A DNA stretch of 64,000 nt from Leptasterias polaris (taxonomy: Eukaryota > Echinodermata > Asteroidea > Forcipulatida > Asteriidae), in assembly GCA_037783415.1 (NCBI GenBank), contig JAZGTN010000009.1, forward strand, positions 10,974,001 through 11,038,000, written 5' to 3'. Under the pieces are notes generated by a model. The model worked only from the letters and a program-made list of their open reading frames with translations, searched no databases and had not been told where the DNA came from. Each line of letters starts with the position of its first letter. Within the stretch, counting starts at the first letter, position 1. Position numbers and translations under genes: made by a program. Positions 33,821-46,195 of this stretch are shown in pieces.

Positions 33821-34559
33821 TCTCTTAGTGTTTAAATAATAGAAGACTGTTTAAATAATAGAAGAGCTCCCTGTTGGAAAAACACAGCGAGTTACAGTTT
33901 TAAAAAATGTGCCTGCATACATTATATGAAAATGTTCTGTTTACAAATTTGGAATGAATGCAAAAGTCATACAGCAAAATCAGAGTTTTTAGGCAGATGC
34001 CTTAGATTCTTACATGCTGATATTTAATACACAAAGTCAAACTATTATAGAGCAGAATATTAAATTTAAATCTGGCATATACATAAAATTACTTTTAAAA
34101 CATATTAATTAATGGTAGTACAAGTTCTAAGGACCAATTTCAAAAGTAAACAACACTTGTTAAACAACAAAATACAAAATTAAATAATCAAATAAAAATT
34201 TTCTTTTATATTACAGTTAAGTTGAACATTCAGTAAGTACTGTTAAGGTTGTTCATATTTGTTGCTATTTAATTCTGTGTACAAAAAATAAAGATTTAAT
34301 AGAAAAACTCATTTGTAGAAAAATCATCTCGTCAAATTCTTAAAAGGGAGCAATTACTTCCAATTTGTCAAGACAAAATTGCATGAAATTAAAAATGCAC
34401 CAGTTCAGATACAAATTGATACAAGAATAGCTTGTTTCTGTTAGGTAAATTGGAGGAATGATTAAATAATTACATTCAACTAATACTAAGGGATTAATAG
34501 AGTGGCGACAGGTCTTAAACGGCCGTTTAAAAACAGTGCATAATATAATATTTCTAATA

Positions 34560-34876
34560 ATAATTTGGGAGGCTCATCCTTACTGCAGCTGAGAGGCTGA
34601 ATTGTGAGGGATGCGGATACAATGTGTTAGAGCCGCAGGCATGCAAGGACGCCTGTTGCAGCCAGCCACTTCGACTCATAAATGACCAGTGGAGCACAGC
34701 CTGAGATTGAAAATGTTATTTTTCTTTTTTCGGAGGGAGGAGAACTGGAGGGCGAGGAGAAAAACCCTCTTGGCGTACAAGAGAACCAACTCTAATCACA
34801 TATGGCCTTATCCAGGAATCGAATTAGGGCTACAATGGTGAGAGGTGAGTGCTTTATGCACAAGCCAGCCGTGCTT
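34560..34876 (-). mobile_element. SINE, tRNA-derived
   Basis: GGGAGGCTCATCCTTACTGC...GAGCCGCAGGCATGCAAGG...GAGAACCAACTCTAATCACA...GGAATCGAATTAGGG. On the minus strand the last part looks like a tRNA B box (CTAATTCGATTCC). Two relatives lie at 50640-50940 and 51785-52045. Confidence 0.7.
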
Positions 34877-35310
34877 TATAACTCTAAGGTGACAAATCTT
34901 GGCACACATAGGCTTACCGAGGTCTGGGCCGACTTTCATAAAACTTTGAGGACTCACAACCGTTGGGACTAAAGAGTCCTAAGTGAATGCACACTCAATG
35001 AAACGGCAATTGTCAAGGGCATTTGATGTCAAACAGTTGCAGCAAATGACCTGCCCCATTGATCCTCACTTACATTTAAATGGGTTTATACACCTGTTCT
35101 GGCGACACTATGTACCGAATGATCAAGAAAGTAGGAGGGTTGACTGTGTAATGTGTATATGCATTCACCACATGATATCAGATTACAGGTTGACATAGTT
35201 GATCTATCATTCAAAACCACACTGGGTTATACTGAATGGTCAGACAGTAGGAGGATTAACAAGACATTAACTTAGTTCTAACTAATTTGACCAATCTCTG
35301 GTCACGCAAC

Positions 35311-36948
35311 TACACTGTAAAAACGGCGCTTAGCGTTTAAACACACACACAACATGTTTACACGCAAACATGTTTAGAAATATGTTTGTAAGCTAAATGG
35401 GTATCTCCTTAACATGTCAAAAAGCTAAACGTGTTGAGATTTGTTGTGCTTGTTTTAAGTGAAGTTTTGAATTTAAACACAATCAAAACATGTTTACACG
35501 CAAACATGTTTAGAAATATGTTTGTAAGCTAAATGGGTATCTCTTTAACATGTCAAAAAGCTAAACGTGTTGAGATTTGTTGTGCTTGTTTGAAATGCAG
35601 TTTTGAATTTAAACACATACAAAACATGTTTACAGGCAAACGTGTTTAGAAATATGTTTGAAGCTAAATGGCTACCTCTTTAACATGTCAAAAAGCTAAA
35701 CGGGTTGAGATTTGTTGTGCTTGTTTGAAATGCAGTTTTGAATTTAAACACATACAAAACATGTTTACAGGCAAACGTGTTTAGAAATATGTTTGAAGCT
35801 AAATGGCTACCTCTTTAACATGTCAAAAGCTAAACGTGTTTTGAACTGGTTTGAACATTTGAATACACCAGAATGTGTTTACATCAATTGAATACGTTTG
35901 CTATTGGTATGAAAAAGCTAAGCAGCTAGCCATGATAGGCTTCCACGTAGGCATATAGGCCTTCCTTGAAGAGCGTTTTTGCTATAAACACATATTTAAA
36001 AGGGTTTAAAATAATTCGCATTTTGGTAATACGTAACTTTACAAAGGTATCAAAAATGTCCCACACGTTTAGCCCCTCATGGCAAGTAAAATTGCTCAGG
36101 TAGCAAACGTACTAAAATGATGAACACACATTCTGGTGTATTTGAATGTTCAAACCAGTTCAAACCTGCATTGATCGCAACACGTTTAGCTTTTTGACAT
36201 GTTAAAGGGATACCAATTTAGCTTACAAACATATTTCTAAACATGTTTGCTTGTAAACATGTTTTGTATGTGTTTAAATTCATCAGTTTGTTTAGAATGA
36301 AATGGGCGGGGTTTCATTAAATATGCACAAATATAGACCTCGGTGTTTATTCAAAACCATTGTAGGTATAATAGCCTTTCCTGCGCAGTAGTTTACACTT
36401 TAATGTGTGTAATTCAATTGAAGCAAATTTTTGTTGTATCATATTGGCCAGCACTTCAAAGATTCACACCATGGGTAGAAAGTAAAGCCCAAAATGTATA
36501 ATTGGAACGGATTCTGAGACTTCAAAATTACCGTTTTCAGCATGACTGAAATTATGGCATCATTGCTCCTCAAATCATCTCGATGAAAATCATCTCGATG
36601 ACCGTTGAGATGATGATGATTTATCGATTCTCATGCCGAGCGTAGGTTGAGCGTTATGTTTCAGTAAGCAGGCAGGCGAATGTTGCAACATTTCTCTTTT
36701 CTTTTCTTCAGGTGTTTAAAAATTAAGCTTATTCTCTGAAACGTGTTGGATTCTAAACATGTTTAGCACTCACTATGAACCCTAAACACATTCAATCTAA
36801 ACGTATCACAGGCTAAATGTGTCTCGGGGTAAACATGTCACAGAAACGCAAAATCTAAACATGTTGAGGGCTAAACGTGTGAAAAAAGTGGGTACAAGCG
36901 AGGCGTTTAGAAATGTGTTTAGATTCTAAACGCCGTTTTTACAGTGTA
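35311..36948. mobile_element. 1.6-kb foldback element, TACACTGTAAAAACGGCG ends
   Basis: The terminal inverted repeats TACACTGTAAAAACGGCG occur at 35311 and inverted at 36948. Inside the left half are three to four tandem ~145-bp units built on AACATGTTTACACGCAAACA and AACATGTCAAAAAGCTAAAC. An inverted unit lies at about 36120-36290. No transposase frame is present, so it is non-autonomous. Confidence 0.8.
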
Positions 36949-38000
36949 ACATTTCACACAAAAACAAAAGTACTTGAACTTCAGTTACATTTTTCTGTTC
37001 AAAAGAAATAGTACTCTAACTGAAAACCACTCCAATACGAACTTCAAAAAGCAAAATGGAAACATAATAAGTAAACATCAAAACTTGTTTTTGGTTTTAG
37101 CGTCTATGTGATGTCAAAATGTTAAAAAAAATACTTCAAATATTTATGACTCCTTACCTTTTTTGAGTGATAAAAATATACCTCTATTTCAATTTTCTCT
37201 ATAATTTTTTTTAAAATTTGTTCAGGCATACCTAGAGGGCGCTTTGATCACCCTGACCAGAACGACGTTTGAGCTTCAGTCATTAGTTAACGTTTTTTGG
37301 TCTGTATTTTGAAAATTGTCTATGCCCACCCACAAAGTGTTTTGGGGCTTCTGAAGTAATCGTTCTCATTAGAAATACAGTTACCACAATGACTTGATAA
37401 AGGAACAATAAAGGTATAATGAGCACCAGGAATTGATGTTGTCTTGTGAGAAATTACTCAATGTGGTTCGCAGAACCTCGTTCGCAGAACCTCGGCCGTA
37501 AGCCACAGCCGATAATCTGCCTTGGTATGCTGGAATCTCGGAACACTCGGATTAACCTCCTATTCAACACGGTAGTGCATGCTTGTGCGCGCTGCACAAT
37601 GGATTGTCCGGGTGGATACTTCCATCCACTGAGGGAGCACAGAAACTGTTCTAATTGCGATTAACCAACTGCTGTAAACTAGTCCAGTGTATACACGTGT
37701 CATCCAATGTGATTATGTTTTTTTTCACGTGGTCTGTTCAGCCGTAGCAGGGGGAGCTTTTCTAACCAAACCGTAACCAAATTGATAGCTCAGATTAGGC
37801 TTGATTTCAAGATGGTGGGTTTGAACAAAAACCTACAAAAAATATTTATAGAATTCTTTTTAGAATGAACAAATAAATCCAATAATGTTGATGAAATTAT
37901 TAAGATCTTTGAGAACAAAATAGAGGTTGTATATATTGAAAATAAAAAAGCTCTTGGACATTTTTCTGGTCAGGATCACTATAGATAGTTCCCAGTAGAC
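36949..38000. other. No supported gene
   Basis: A frame at 37446-37664 ends in a cysteine-rich MDCPGGYFHPLREHRNCSNC reminiscent of extracellular modules. No acceptor or partner exon was found, so it is not called. Confidence 0.4.
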
Positions 38001-38150
38001 GCCATCTTTACGGGCAAATCGCATTTTGGCTTGCAGGCGCGTCAAGCACTCAAATTATTAACGCAGCCGCGTCATTCATTAACCAATCATGCAATTCTGT
38101 TCTCACGCGTAACGCACGACTGTGTGTTCCAAATTGCCCGTAAAGATGGC
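38001..38150. mobile_element. Short MITE-like inverted repeat
   Basis: The arms GCCATCTTTACGGGCAA (38001-38017) and TTGCCCGTAAAGATGGC (38134-38150) are exact inverses around 116 bp of CpG-containing sequence. Confidence 0.7.
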
Positions 38151-38379
38151 CGACTTACGTCATATTGCGACCTATAACACGTCCCTCATTTGTGACTGAT
38201 TTGCATATTACTTTCTCTTTGAAATTATACAATATCTTTCCTTTAAACTGATTAAACATGTTTGTCCCTGGTCAAGATTGATTCAACTGCAGGGTGGTGC
38301 CTTTTCAGTATTAATAAACCAGTGCTGTACATTAATATAGGATACAGGGAATCAACATTTGACTACACTACTGTGAATT

Positions 38380-38890
38380 TCAAGGTTGTTACATTATAGA
38401 GTTTTATATACTCGCTACATCATTTCAATTACATATCTGAAGGTTTGGTTAAAACAGGGCCAAGCCTTACATATCTGTGTAAAAATGTTGCCTCTTTCAA
38501 GAAAATCTGACGGTAATGGAAGACCAATAACAAATCCTTACAAATCTCACTCCTGAAATACTTAGTTTCTCCTGGAATGAGTGCAGTCCCATTTTGGAAA
38601 ACAATTCTTTAAATATTACCACCAAAGTGTATGAACCAGGTTGCTACAAGTTAGAGTTTTACAGACTCTCTAAATCATTTCAATTAGGTATCTAAAGGTT
38701 TGGTCGTAACACAGGCCAAATCTCCCACATCTGTGAAGAAAATTTTGCCTCTTTCAAGCAGATCTGAAGGCTCAAAGAGATCAGTGAAAAATCGTGAAAT
38801 CAGGGCAAACCCTGACCAACCTCATGCCTGTAATTTGTATATATTTTCTCTTGGGACAAGCGCATGCAGTCCCTTGTGGAAAAAAAATCT
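38380..38890. repeat. ~254-bp direct tandem duplication, diverged
   Basis: AGAGTTTTATATACTCGC...ATTTCAATTACATATCTGAA...GTTGCCTCTTTCAAGAAAAT recurs as AGAGTTTTACAGACTCTC...ATTTCAATTAGGTATCTAAA...TTTGCCTCTTTCAAGCAGAT about 254 bp later. Confidence 0.75.
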
Positions 38891-39656
38891 TCAAATAATA
38901 CCACCAAAATGTATGCACTAGGGAATGCAATGAAAATAGAAACATTAATTTGTCAACTTTAGTTATGCATGATATATTAAAGTGCTTCTGAGTATCTCTA
39001 CACATATCAAAGTTTTAAGAGACGGGCAAAATGATAAAATTTGTTCCATACACAATCAAAAGTTAAAATATATTTTTGTAAAATATATGTACAATCTCTA
39101 TTGCATCAGGCACTTCATTGTTAATCCTTCATCTCACAAAACAAATGGACACCAGTAAAAATACAACGGATACCAGAAAATATACAATGGATATCAGTGA
39201 ACATACAATGGATGCCTAAAACACTGGTAGCCAGCTAAACCATAAAACGTAGGGTGATTCACAAGACAGTTTACTCCTCAGAGGTCATTTTCCGAAAAGG
39301 GTCAACCAAGCAGTGTTCTAGCACCTTTAAATGGTGTGAAAAACATTTACCGCCCTCACCGTCTTACTCTTATGCCATAAACATACGACCTCGCAGCTTT
39401 GCAAGTTACAAACAAACTTAAACATTTGAGGTCATGTGGCAAGCACTGTGAAAGGACCAAAACTTGTCTACTTTTGATAAACTGCAAAAATGGCCTCTTC
39501 TGGGCAAACCCTAGAGGGCGCTCTGTAATGAAAATCTCCCATACTATCCTGATGCATAAAATCAGAGAGGATTATAATTTCAGTGCTTTTTTTAATGGGC
39601 AAGTTTTAGACTAGAGTCTTGCCGTCCATCTCTTACTGATGGCGCCCTTGAGCTGC

Positions 39657-39803
39657 TCAGTTCCAGGCGACATCTGGTGGCGCCAATTGCTTGAAATCGA
39701 TCGAAGCGTAGGTGGTGGATTCTTCGGTCTGTATTGGCGGTTCGTTTACAGGATGACTTTTTAAATGGCCGACTTCCATGTATATTAGCCCTTCCTCGTC
39801 AAC
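39657..39803 (-). CDS. Terminal exon of a tyrosine-motif (ITIM/ITSM) receptor-like gene
   Basis: Acceptor CTTTTTTTTAACACTAG/GTTGACG; 48 codons and TGA. It encodes EEGLIYMEV, a spacer, then STTYASIDFKQLAPPDV and WN. LIYMEV fits the ITIM consensus (I/V/L/S)xYxx(L/V). TTYASI fits the ITSM consensus TxYxx(V/I). In vertebrate CEACAM, Siglec, SLAM and PD-1 type receptors such pairs recruit SH2-domain phosphatases or adaptors at the inner membrane face. The preceding exon (53520-53578) ends in phase 0, which this one needs. With the five upstream exons it completes a 139-residue tail. The gene family is unknown, because the ectodomain and membrane segment lie outside the window. An immunoglobulin-superfamily receptor is the best guess. 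The intron before it is 13.7 kb and filled with transposons. Confidence 0.8.
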   Translation of the reverse strand, partial: VDEEGLIYMEVGHLKSHPVNEPPIQTEESTTYASIDFKQLAPPDVAWN

Positions 39804-40228
39804 CTAGTGTTAAAAAAAAGAACAAGTTTCCATATTATTAATAATTTGTTCCCTTACTTCGTGAATATATACTTTTACTATATCTTATACCATGATTGAG
39901 AGCTAATTCTCTTTGCTCCATTCACCATTATGTGCAAGAAGTATTTTTGCTGTTTACCAAGCACACAGCAGTACAGTAATGAGATTTTACAAATGTGAAA
40001 ATTTCTGAGAATTGCTTGGGGGCCTGGGTTCACCCTTAATCATTCTACACCCAGAGCATAAACAATTCAGGAGGTTTTACTCAGTGCATCACTAGAAATA
40101 CAAAACTACAGGTTTAGAAACAATGCTGGGGTTCCTTCTTTCTCCCTTTGGTGAGTGCTTTACTTTCTGTTTCCAGTAAGGCTCAAGGAGATTTTGAGCA
40201 AAACTTGAATTCATCAGTCAAAGCTCCA

Positions 40229-40447
40229 TTAACCCTCCTACTGTTCGCAACATTTTCAAGTGAGTTGACCAACCATTTGAAACCATTCAACTGCCAAAGT
40301 TGTGTATGGTGGCACAACTGTGCACAGAACTAACTGTGTACTGTGTACATGCATTCCCTCATGGTATCATATTGCAAGGCTGGCATAGCATCTATCATTC
40401 AAAACCACAGTGAATGGTATTGAATGGTCAGACAGCAAGAGGGTTAA
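40229..40447. mobile_element. TTAA-type MITE, complete
   Basis: The ends TTAACCCTCCTACTGT and ACAGCAAGAGGGTTAA are near inverses and both carry TTAA. This fits piggyBac- or Kolobok-type insertion (inference). Related pieces lie at 33117-33268 and about 35105-35258. Confidence 0.8.
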
Positions 40448-42391
40448 AGAAAAAAACCACAAAAATACACATCCTTTTCGTCTGGCAACTAAAACCTGTT
40501 TATCTCCATGTAACTCCTTTTTCAAACAGTGGAGTTAATTGGATTATGCATAAACCAGTAGTGCTGCTGACTGCCCCAGGCAAATTAACTGCTCATCCAT
40601 TAAGTTTGTCAACTTCCAATACCTCAGGATTGCGCGACATTTACGTGTGCCACCATGTAGCTAGGGTGATGTTTGCGCGTGCGAATCCGTGCGACAGTTC
40701 CATGACTGCCTGATAAAGCCCATGCTTAGTAGACTGCTGCACTTGCGATATTCTACTTTGCAAGTATATTTACTGTGCGTATAATCGTAAGTGCGCTTGG
40801 TTAGAAGCAAAAATAGCATCTGGAACGTGTTGGTGAACTGACCAGAATTTAGCTCTCGATCATGAATATGTATGAGGTTATAGTATGTTGCAATCATTAC
40901 ATGGTAATAACCAACCTTTTGACACTCAATGCATCATGGGAAATGATTAAATTGTGAAAATACATGGGGGGTCCCCTCCCCGCCTGAAAGACATCACCAC
41001 GACTGACAACTGTCACAATACAAGATCTGCAGTTCGCCATCATTCGAGATGGCGTCAGCAACAAAACTGGTACTATGGATCAAAGCCATACATGTGCAGA
41101 CTTTCAGCAATGGCTCTGACTAGATCACTATACCAGTCTATTCTTTACCATTACAGCCATAGCCAGCAAGTCACTCAACTTGGACAAAGTCTTTCCAATC
41201 AAGCCTAACATTTTACAGTCACAAGAGGGCGCTTGTCTTGGGCACCGTTAACCAAAAGTGTTTATCCGACTGATTATTTATGTCCTTTGACAATCAAACG
41301 ATTTCCTGGGTGGGCTGATAACAATGTTGGCAGAGATTGATAGCTAATCACAACAACCATGATCTTATCAATATATCAACAAACGTGTGTGGCAAATTAC
41401 AAGTGGCTAGCTGGGTTTGTGGGTCGCATGCACTTCTACACAATTATTGCAGAAAGCCCATGAAATTAAGTAAACAAAAAGAAAAAATACTATTTTGTTT
41501 TCTTCTTCTGTATTTGCAAGACGGACTCTTACTTTGAAGTTGCAATTTTTCATCCAAAACAGAATAATTTGACTTTACACAATTTGGGTTGAAGTTCACT
41601 CACACCCGCTCGGTAATTACACACAAAACAACTCTGAAACTAAAGTCGACACTTTGAAAACAATTTGTTCAAGCTATATTTGCAAAGTTGCACAAAGTCC
41701 AGTGTTTAGAATATAATAGTTTTGTTTTGCCGATTGTGAATTCAAAGGTCATATTCCAATTGCAGTCTATGAGATTGTCACCAGCTGCTCCTGGTGCATG
41801 CTGATACCAGGTGATTTTGGAAAGACCTTGCTGGGGCGCTCGTCAGGGGCACCGTTAACCAGAAGTAAAAAAAAAAATGTAACTCTTGTTGTATTTTTCA
41901 ACACAATTTAGCCTTTGACTGTGATGTTTGAATGTTTTTAATCAACCGATAACAATTTTATTTCAGACCACATTTTGGCTTTCTGAAAGTCTGCAATATT
42001 ATATATTGAGAATGTCATTCGAAGATCATGCATGCCTTTAATGTGGGGAATAACCGTATCTTCTCTGGGTTTTTTTAAATCTAGGCTTACTTCTTATGCT
42101 TTTGTAGATTGCTATTAGTCCCGTTCTGTCTTTGCTTGTTTTCAAGTTTACTGTTTTGTCCATGATTTTGACTGAGCCCCATTTTGTTTTCACTCAGGAG
42201 ACCACAATGGAAATAGGTCTTGGACTTTCTTGTGCTATCCTCGGCAAACAGATTTATGTCTATTTTGTATGCATTTGCATGTATGAATGGAAGCCAGTTT
42301 GCCATCGAACACAATTCTTCACAATTTCCAGAAAGAGTGTCCAGCATAGAACTCAACTGTATTAAACAATGACAAAACAACAAACCAGTTT
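40448..42391. other. No supported gene
   Basis: Short motifs around AGAGGGCGCTTGTC and GGGGCGCTCGTCAGGGGCAC, each followed by CACCGTTAACCA, recur at about 41222 and 41836 and suggest an old repeat pair. Open frames up to 99 codons are not recognisable. Confidence 0.4.
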
Positions 42392-42475
42392 GCAAACTAG
42401 TCACGTATGTACCTTTGCCATACATCGTGTAGCATCCGGTCTGACCTTGCGCGTTGATGCTTTGTGTCAAAAACA

Positions 42476-43394
42476 TGTAACCCGGAAAAATGGATCACTT
42501 GAATAAAACTAAATAAAACTAAACACTGGGGAAACTCACTTCAGAAAAACTCAACTAATCTAGGGATCGAATAGGGTTAAGACGCGAGGAAATGCAAAAA
42601 GTAGGACAGGGACTCAAAATGTAGGTTTCTCAACAAGCAAAAAATTAAAAAATAACTTATTATTGATTATAAGGCGATGACCAAAAGCAAAACCAGTGAT
42701 CGAAGTACATCAATAAACCAAGTAAACTCTAAACCAAGACCATTATTAAACACTATTGTACTAAACCCCGAACAATGAAAAGAATTTATAGAAACCACTA
42801 AAAACAACAAATCAAAACACAGTGCCAAAGAAGGTTACAAAATTAAAATGGCTTTAAAACCTGTGTAAATAAAACAACAAGAAATACAATTGATCAAAAT
42901 ACAGTTCTTCAATCAAATTTAAGAAGAAACACTCAGTCTTAAAAATTAAATCCAAACTGAGTTTAAAACAAAAGATATTTCCAAAAATACAACTTTAGAA
43001 ATGAAATTCCAAACAAACACAGGAATATTATGGTTGACAAAATGAATAATAAAACAAAATTTAAGCTTACCGAGTCCATAGCAGTAAATACTTGAAACAG
43101 GCAAATCTTGAACATATGAAGTAAAAATCAAAGCTTGTGATGGGCGAACACATAAGTGTGGAGTGTTCCCCTTGCGCTGCCAGGCTGCTATCTGAAGTCA
43201 ATTACAGGGGTGACTAACCACACTACCAAGGATTATGCAAGAGGGTTCATTGTTTATTACAAAGGATTCCTAAGAAATTAACTAAGGGGGTGCTAGAAGA
43301 GCTTAGGGGGAAGTATAAACAGTGGAAGGGTAATAAAACTCTAACCTAGACACTTGGTCACCTATAGGACAAAGGTTTTTCTACACCTATTACA
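42476..43394 (-). mobile_element. Probable 3' LTR of a Ty3/Gypsy-type retroelement
   Basis: On the minus strand the 919-bp block starts TGTAATAGG and ends CCGGGTTACA, the TG..CA form of an LTR. A purine-rich AAGTAGTGGCGAG directly precedes it, as expected for the polypurine tract. A minus-strand AATAAA lies near 43252. The 5' LTR was not found, so the boundary is inferred from the motifs and from the insertion breakpoint at 42467/42468. Confidence 0.55.
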
Positions 43395-43504
43395 CTCGCC
43401 ACTACTTAAACCCATTGTTGTCCTCAACAATGTTAAAAAGTACAAAAATGAAAACTACAATGAATTTACAGCAAAAATTTAAAAAGAAATCAACTATACA
43501 AAAA

Positions 43505-44326
43505 TCAAGGCCAAAAATAACTTTGTCGGGCAAACCGCATAATCTCCCGAAACCCCATAATATTGTGTGAAACTTGCAGGTTGTGCAAAGTTTGCCACCT
43601 CAATGACTTGGGCAAAACTTCTAGGTACTGAGTGTTATCTCCACTGTCGGTCTGCTTATAGTAAAGCAACCCATCCTTCACGATCAGGCTCTCCCATACA
43701 CGCACCAGCCTCTTCAGTGCTCCTGGCTCCCTTTTCAGCTGATGAGGGCTAGGCTTTCTTTCTGCAGAAGATTTCAATTTCACGACTCTGGAGATGACTT
43801 TGTCTGTAAGTTGGGCTGACTTCACGTCAGGGGGAGGAGTTGGCAGGATTGCGTCCTCTACTGCTGGGGTCGAATCTACCTGCTGAAACGATGACGGACT
43901 ATAATAAACTGTTGTTGGTGTGGATTGGCCATCAAACTCTCGCCATTGCCTCTGGCAACTTCGGGGTACTTTACTGCACCAAACAGAACTTCTCCTCTGG
44001 CGCTGACGACCATCCATCTGCATCTGCAGTCTCAGCAACAGTTCTCCTTGTCGTTGCTGCTGTGCAACAATGTCTCCAAGGAGATCCTTCACCGTCTCTA
44101 GCAAGCTCCTCTCCTTAGCAGGCTCCTCCATCGACGGAACTGAGGGTCTTTCTGCTGGTTGTGGGTCAAAACCACACATCTGAAGGGTGGTCAATAATGG
44201 CTTAACCACTGGTTGAAGAATTTCATCGAAACAACCAAATCCAGGGGGAGGAGAGATGTATGGCGTCCCGTCTGGCAAAATTGTGGAACTCGGCCCTTCA
44301 ACCATAGTGAAATAAAATGCTTCCAA
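43505..44326 (-). pseudogene. Ty3/Gypsy polyprotein fragment with integrase zinc-binding start
   Basis: A 273-codon frame. The last ~70 residues (SLIVKDGLLYYKQ ... VLPKSLRWQTLH ... HNIMG ... RFARQSYFWP) match the first half of the H2C2 zinc-binding domain that opens retroviral-type integrases, including the paired histidines. The two cysteines and the catalytic core are missing, because a stop follows YFWP directly. The N-terminal ~200 residues contain a glutamine-rich helix (VAQQQRQGELLLRLQMQ) and a basic RQRQRRS stretch, not recognised as a reverse transcriptase or a CCHC nucleocapsid. It lies just upstream of the probable 3' LTR. I read it as an internally deleted element whose remaining parts have fused in frame. 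A domesticated protein is less likely. Confidence 0.6.
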
Positions 44327-44449
44327 AACTCTGGCACTGTGTTCGTAACCCTAAAACTAATGACCGTCCCTACTTTTTACAAAACCTGGCTAAGTTCTAA
44401 AGGAACATAAACCCTACCCGGATTTTTCCACCCCAAAAATGTAACCCTG

Positions 44450-44653
44450 GGTTTCCACTTGTTTTTGTCGACACATTTATGTAAATCTGTTTTATTCAAT
44501 GTGCTCTTATTTCTTTCTAAGCTACGTAATTTGTAATCTTTTTGGTTACTCTCTCTGTTTTTTGTTTTTGTTTGGTTTTTATGCGTCTCGGAATAAGTTT
44601 AGTCTTAGATAGATGGCGCTTTACAAGTTTTAATTATTATTATTATTATTATT
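44450..44653 (+). mobile_element. LINE/SINE 3' tail ending in (ATT)n
   Basis: ATGCGTCTCGGAATAAG...AGATAGATGGCGCTTTACAA followed by (ATT)n matches the 3' end of the SINE at 48451-48814. The tRNA-like head is absent. It may be a 5'-truncated LINE whose tail the SINE shares. It forms the right edge of the insertion in duplication copy 2. Confidence 0.5.
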
Positions 44654-46103
44654 AACAACGCGCGAATTATGTCAAAAATGCGAGAAAACTGGGCGCCCGC
44701 GCGCGGTCAAAATGCGTTTCGCGGGCTTTGGGTTTTCAAAAGTTTTTGAACGGACTAATCACCGAAAGGAAAGGAAAACAGGCGGGATAGATAACCTAAT
44801 GAATATTTATTACCCCCAATCGATCCCCCATTATCCAATCATCATTCTAGGTTAAGCGTTGCCTTCTATTAATACGGACGTAGATCGAACGTAGTACTTG
44901 ATTTTCTTGGACGCATTTCACGGTAAATAATCACCGTTTTTGTTTACTTTTTACCAAATCCCCATCCCAAATATCTTTAAAAATGTAAACAAAAATAAAA
45001 CAGAGATCGTATAAAAGTGCGCAAATCTACAAAAAACCCATTATAACTATATTGTTCAGGTTAATTCAGGAATGACGTTGGTTTTCGTTTTAGAGCTAAA
45101 CTTTTTTTAACGGTACAGTGTGTAAAACTCGTCAAGGTCATTGGGGCAAATTGTAATTTGACACCCAACACGATTCACGAGAAACGCGCTCTGAACGCGC
45201 AAAGCTGAACAGCGTGCCGTGAAACCTAGGTGTTTGACGGGTGCATTTGTTATGGGCAGGCTGGGTCGCTCGATCTTCACTCGTAGTATTGTGCCTGTGT
45301 AACCAAAGGATAAGGTTGAATAAAAAGGGGCATGCAGCTGCTTAATGCTTAACTATGGCCAAATAACTTTTACTGGTAATTCTAATGGAAGTATTTAGGG
45401 CCTAAACCAGGATTAAACTAACAGTGAAATGCAGACCTAGTTTTTATTTTTATTTTCACAAAACAACAATTTTTCATGAAAATATCTTCATTTTCACAAG
45501 TGTATAATATGATTAAATTGTATCTTAATCTTCAGCCTATTTATAAGCTGCAACATTTTTGAGAATCAAATTCAATGTTTTCTGGGGCTTTTTATACGTC
45601 AAAGATTGTACAAAACATACGTATAAATTTCTTCTTTTAATAAAACTGCACCATTGTATGCATTTTTTGTATAAAATTATTTCTGTATTCGCTTCGGCGT
45701 GAAGTATTAACCAGGCTTATAGACCTATATATAGTATTAAAAAACTATCTATGTATAAATTAAACATGAAGCGCCTATAGTAATTAGTATCATTTGTATT
45801 TGTCACCTTTTATTTGTTGAAACCCCTTATTATTTAATTCTCAAATGTCCACTCCAAGACCAACGAATGAATTAATGAATTATAACTCCCAATACTGTCA
45901 TTAAAAAATTCAATTCAATTCAATCTAACAGTAGTTAAACACCAGGCATGTGAAACATGATCGTACATGTCGTATGGGAGAATTGTAAATTGTAATTTAC
46001 TGTAGGTCTACTGTCAGTTTATGCAAGAAGGAATATTCATCTTATAATAATTTATTATTAATATCATATGTAATTTACAATAAATAGCCGACAATTACAA
46101 TAC

Positions 46104-46195
46104 CTGAAAGAATTTAGCCTCTCCACCATGGATTCATGGTGACCATGTCCACCTGTTTTCGTCACTAAGCGTTCCCACGCCATGTCTTCAATCAT
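46104..46195 (-). CDS. Candidate first coding exon, duplication copy 2
   Basis: It appears identical to 29166-29257, including the ATG and the GTATTG donor. Conservation here reflects the recent duplication as a whole and is not by itself proof of function. Confidence 0.25.

Noticed and set aside
37446..37664. Cysteine-rich coding exon (CTMDCPGGYF)
   Set aside because: No splice acceptor, partner exon or conserved copy was found. The motif alone is too weak.
42087..42476. 129-codon minus-strand frame
   Set aside because: It starts in duplicated sequence, runs through a good splice donor and ends in unrelated AT-rich sequence, so it looks like read-through of an intron.
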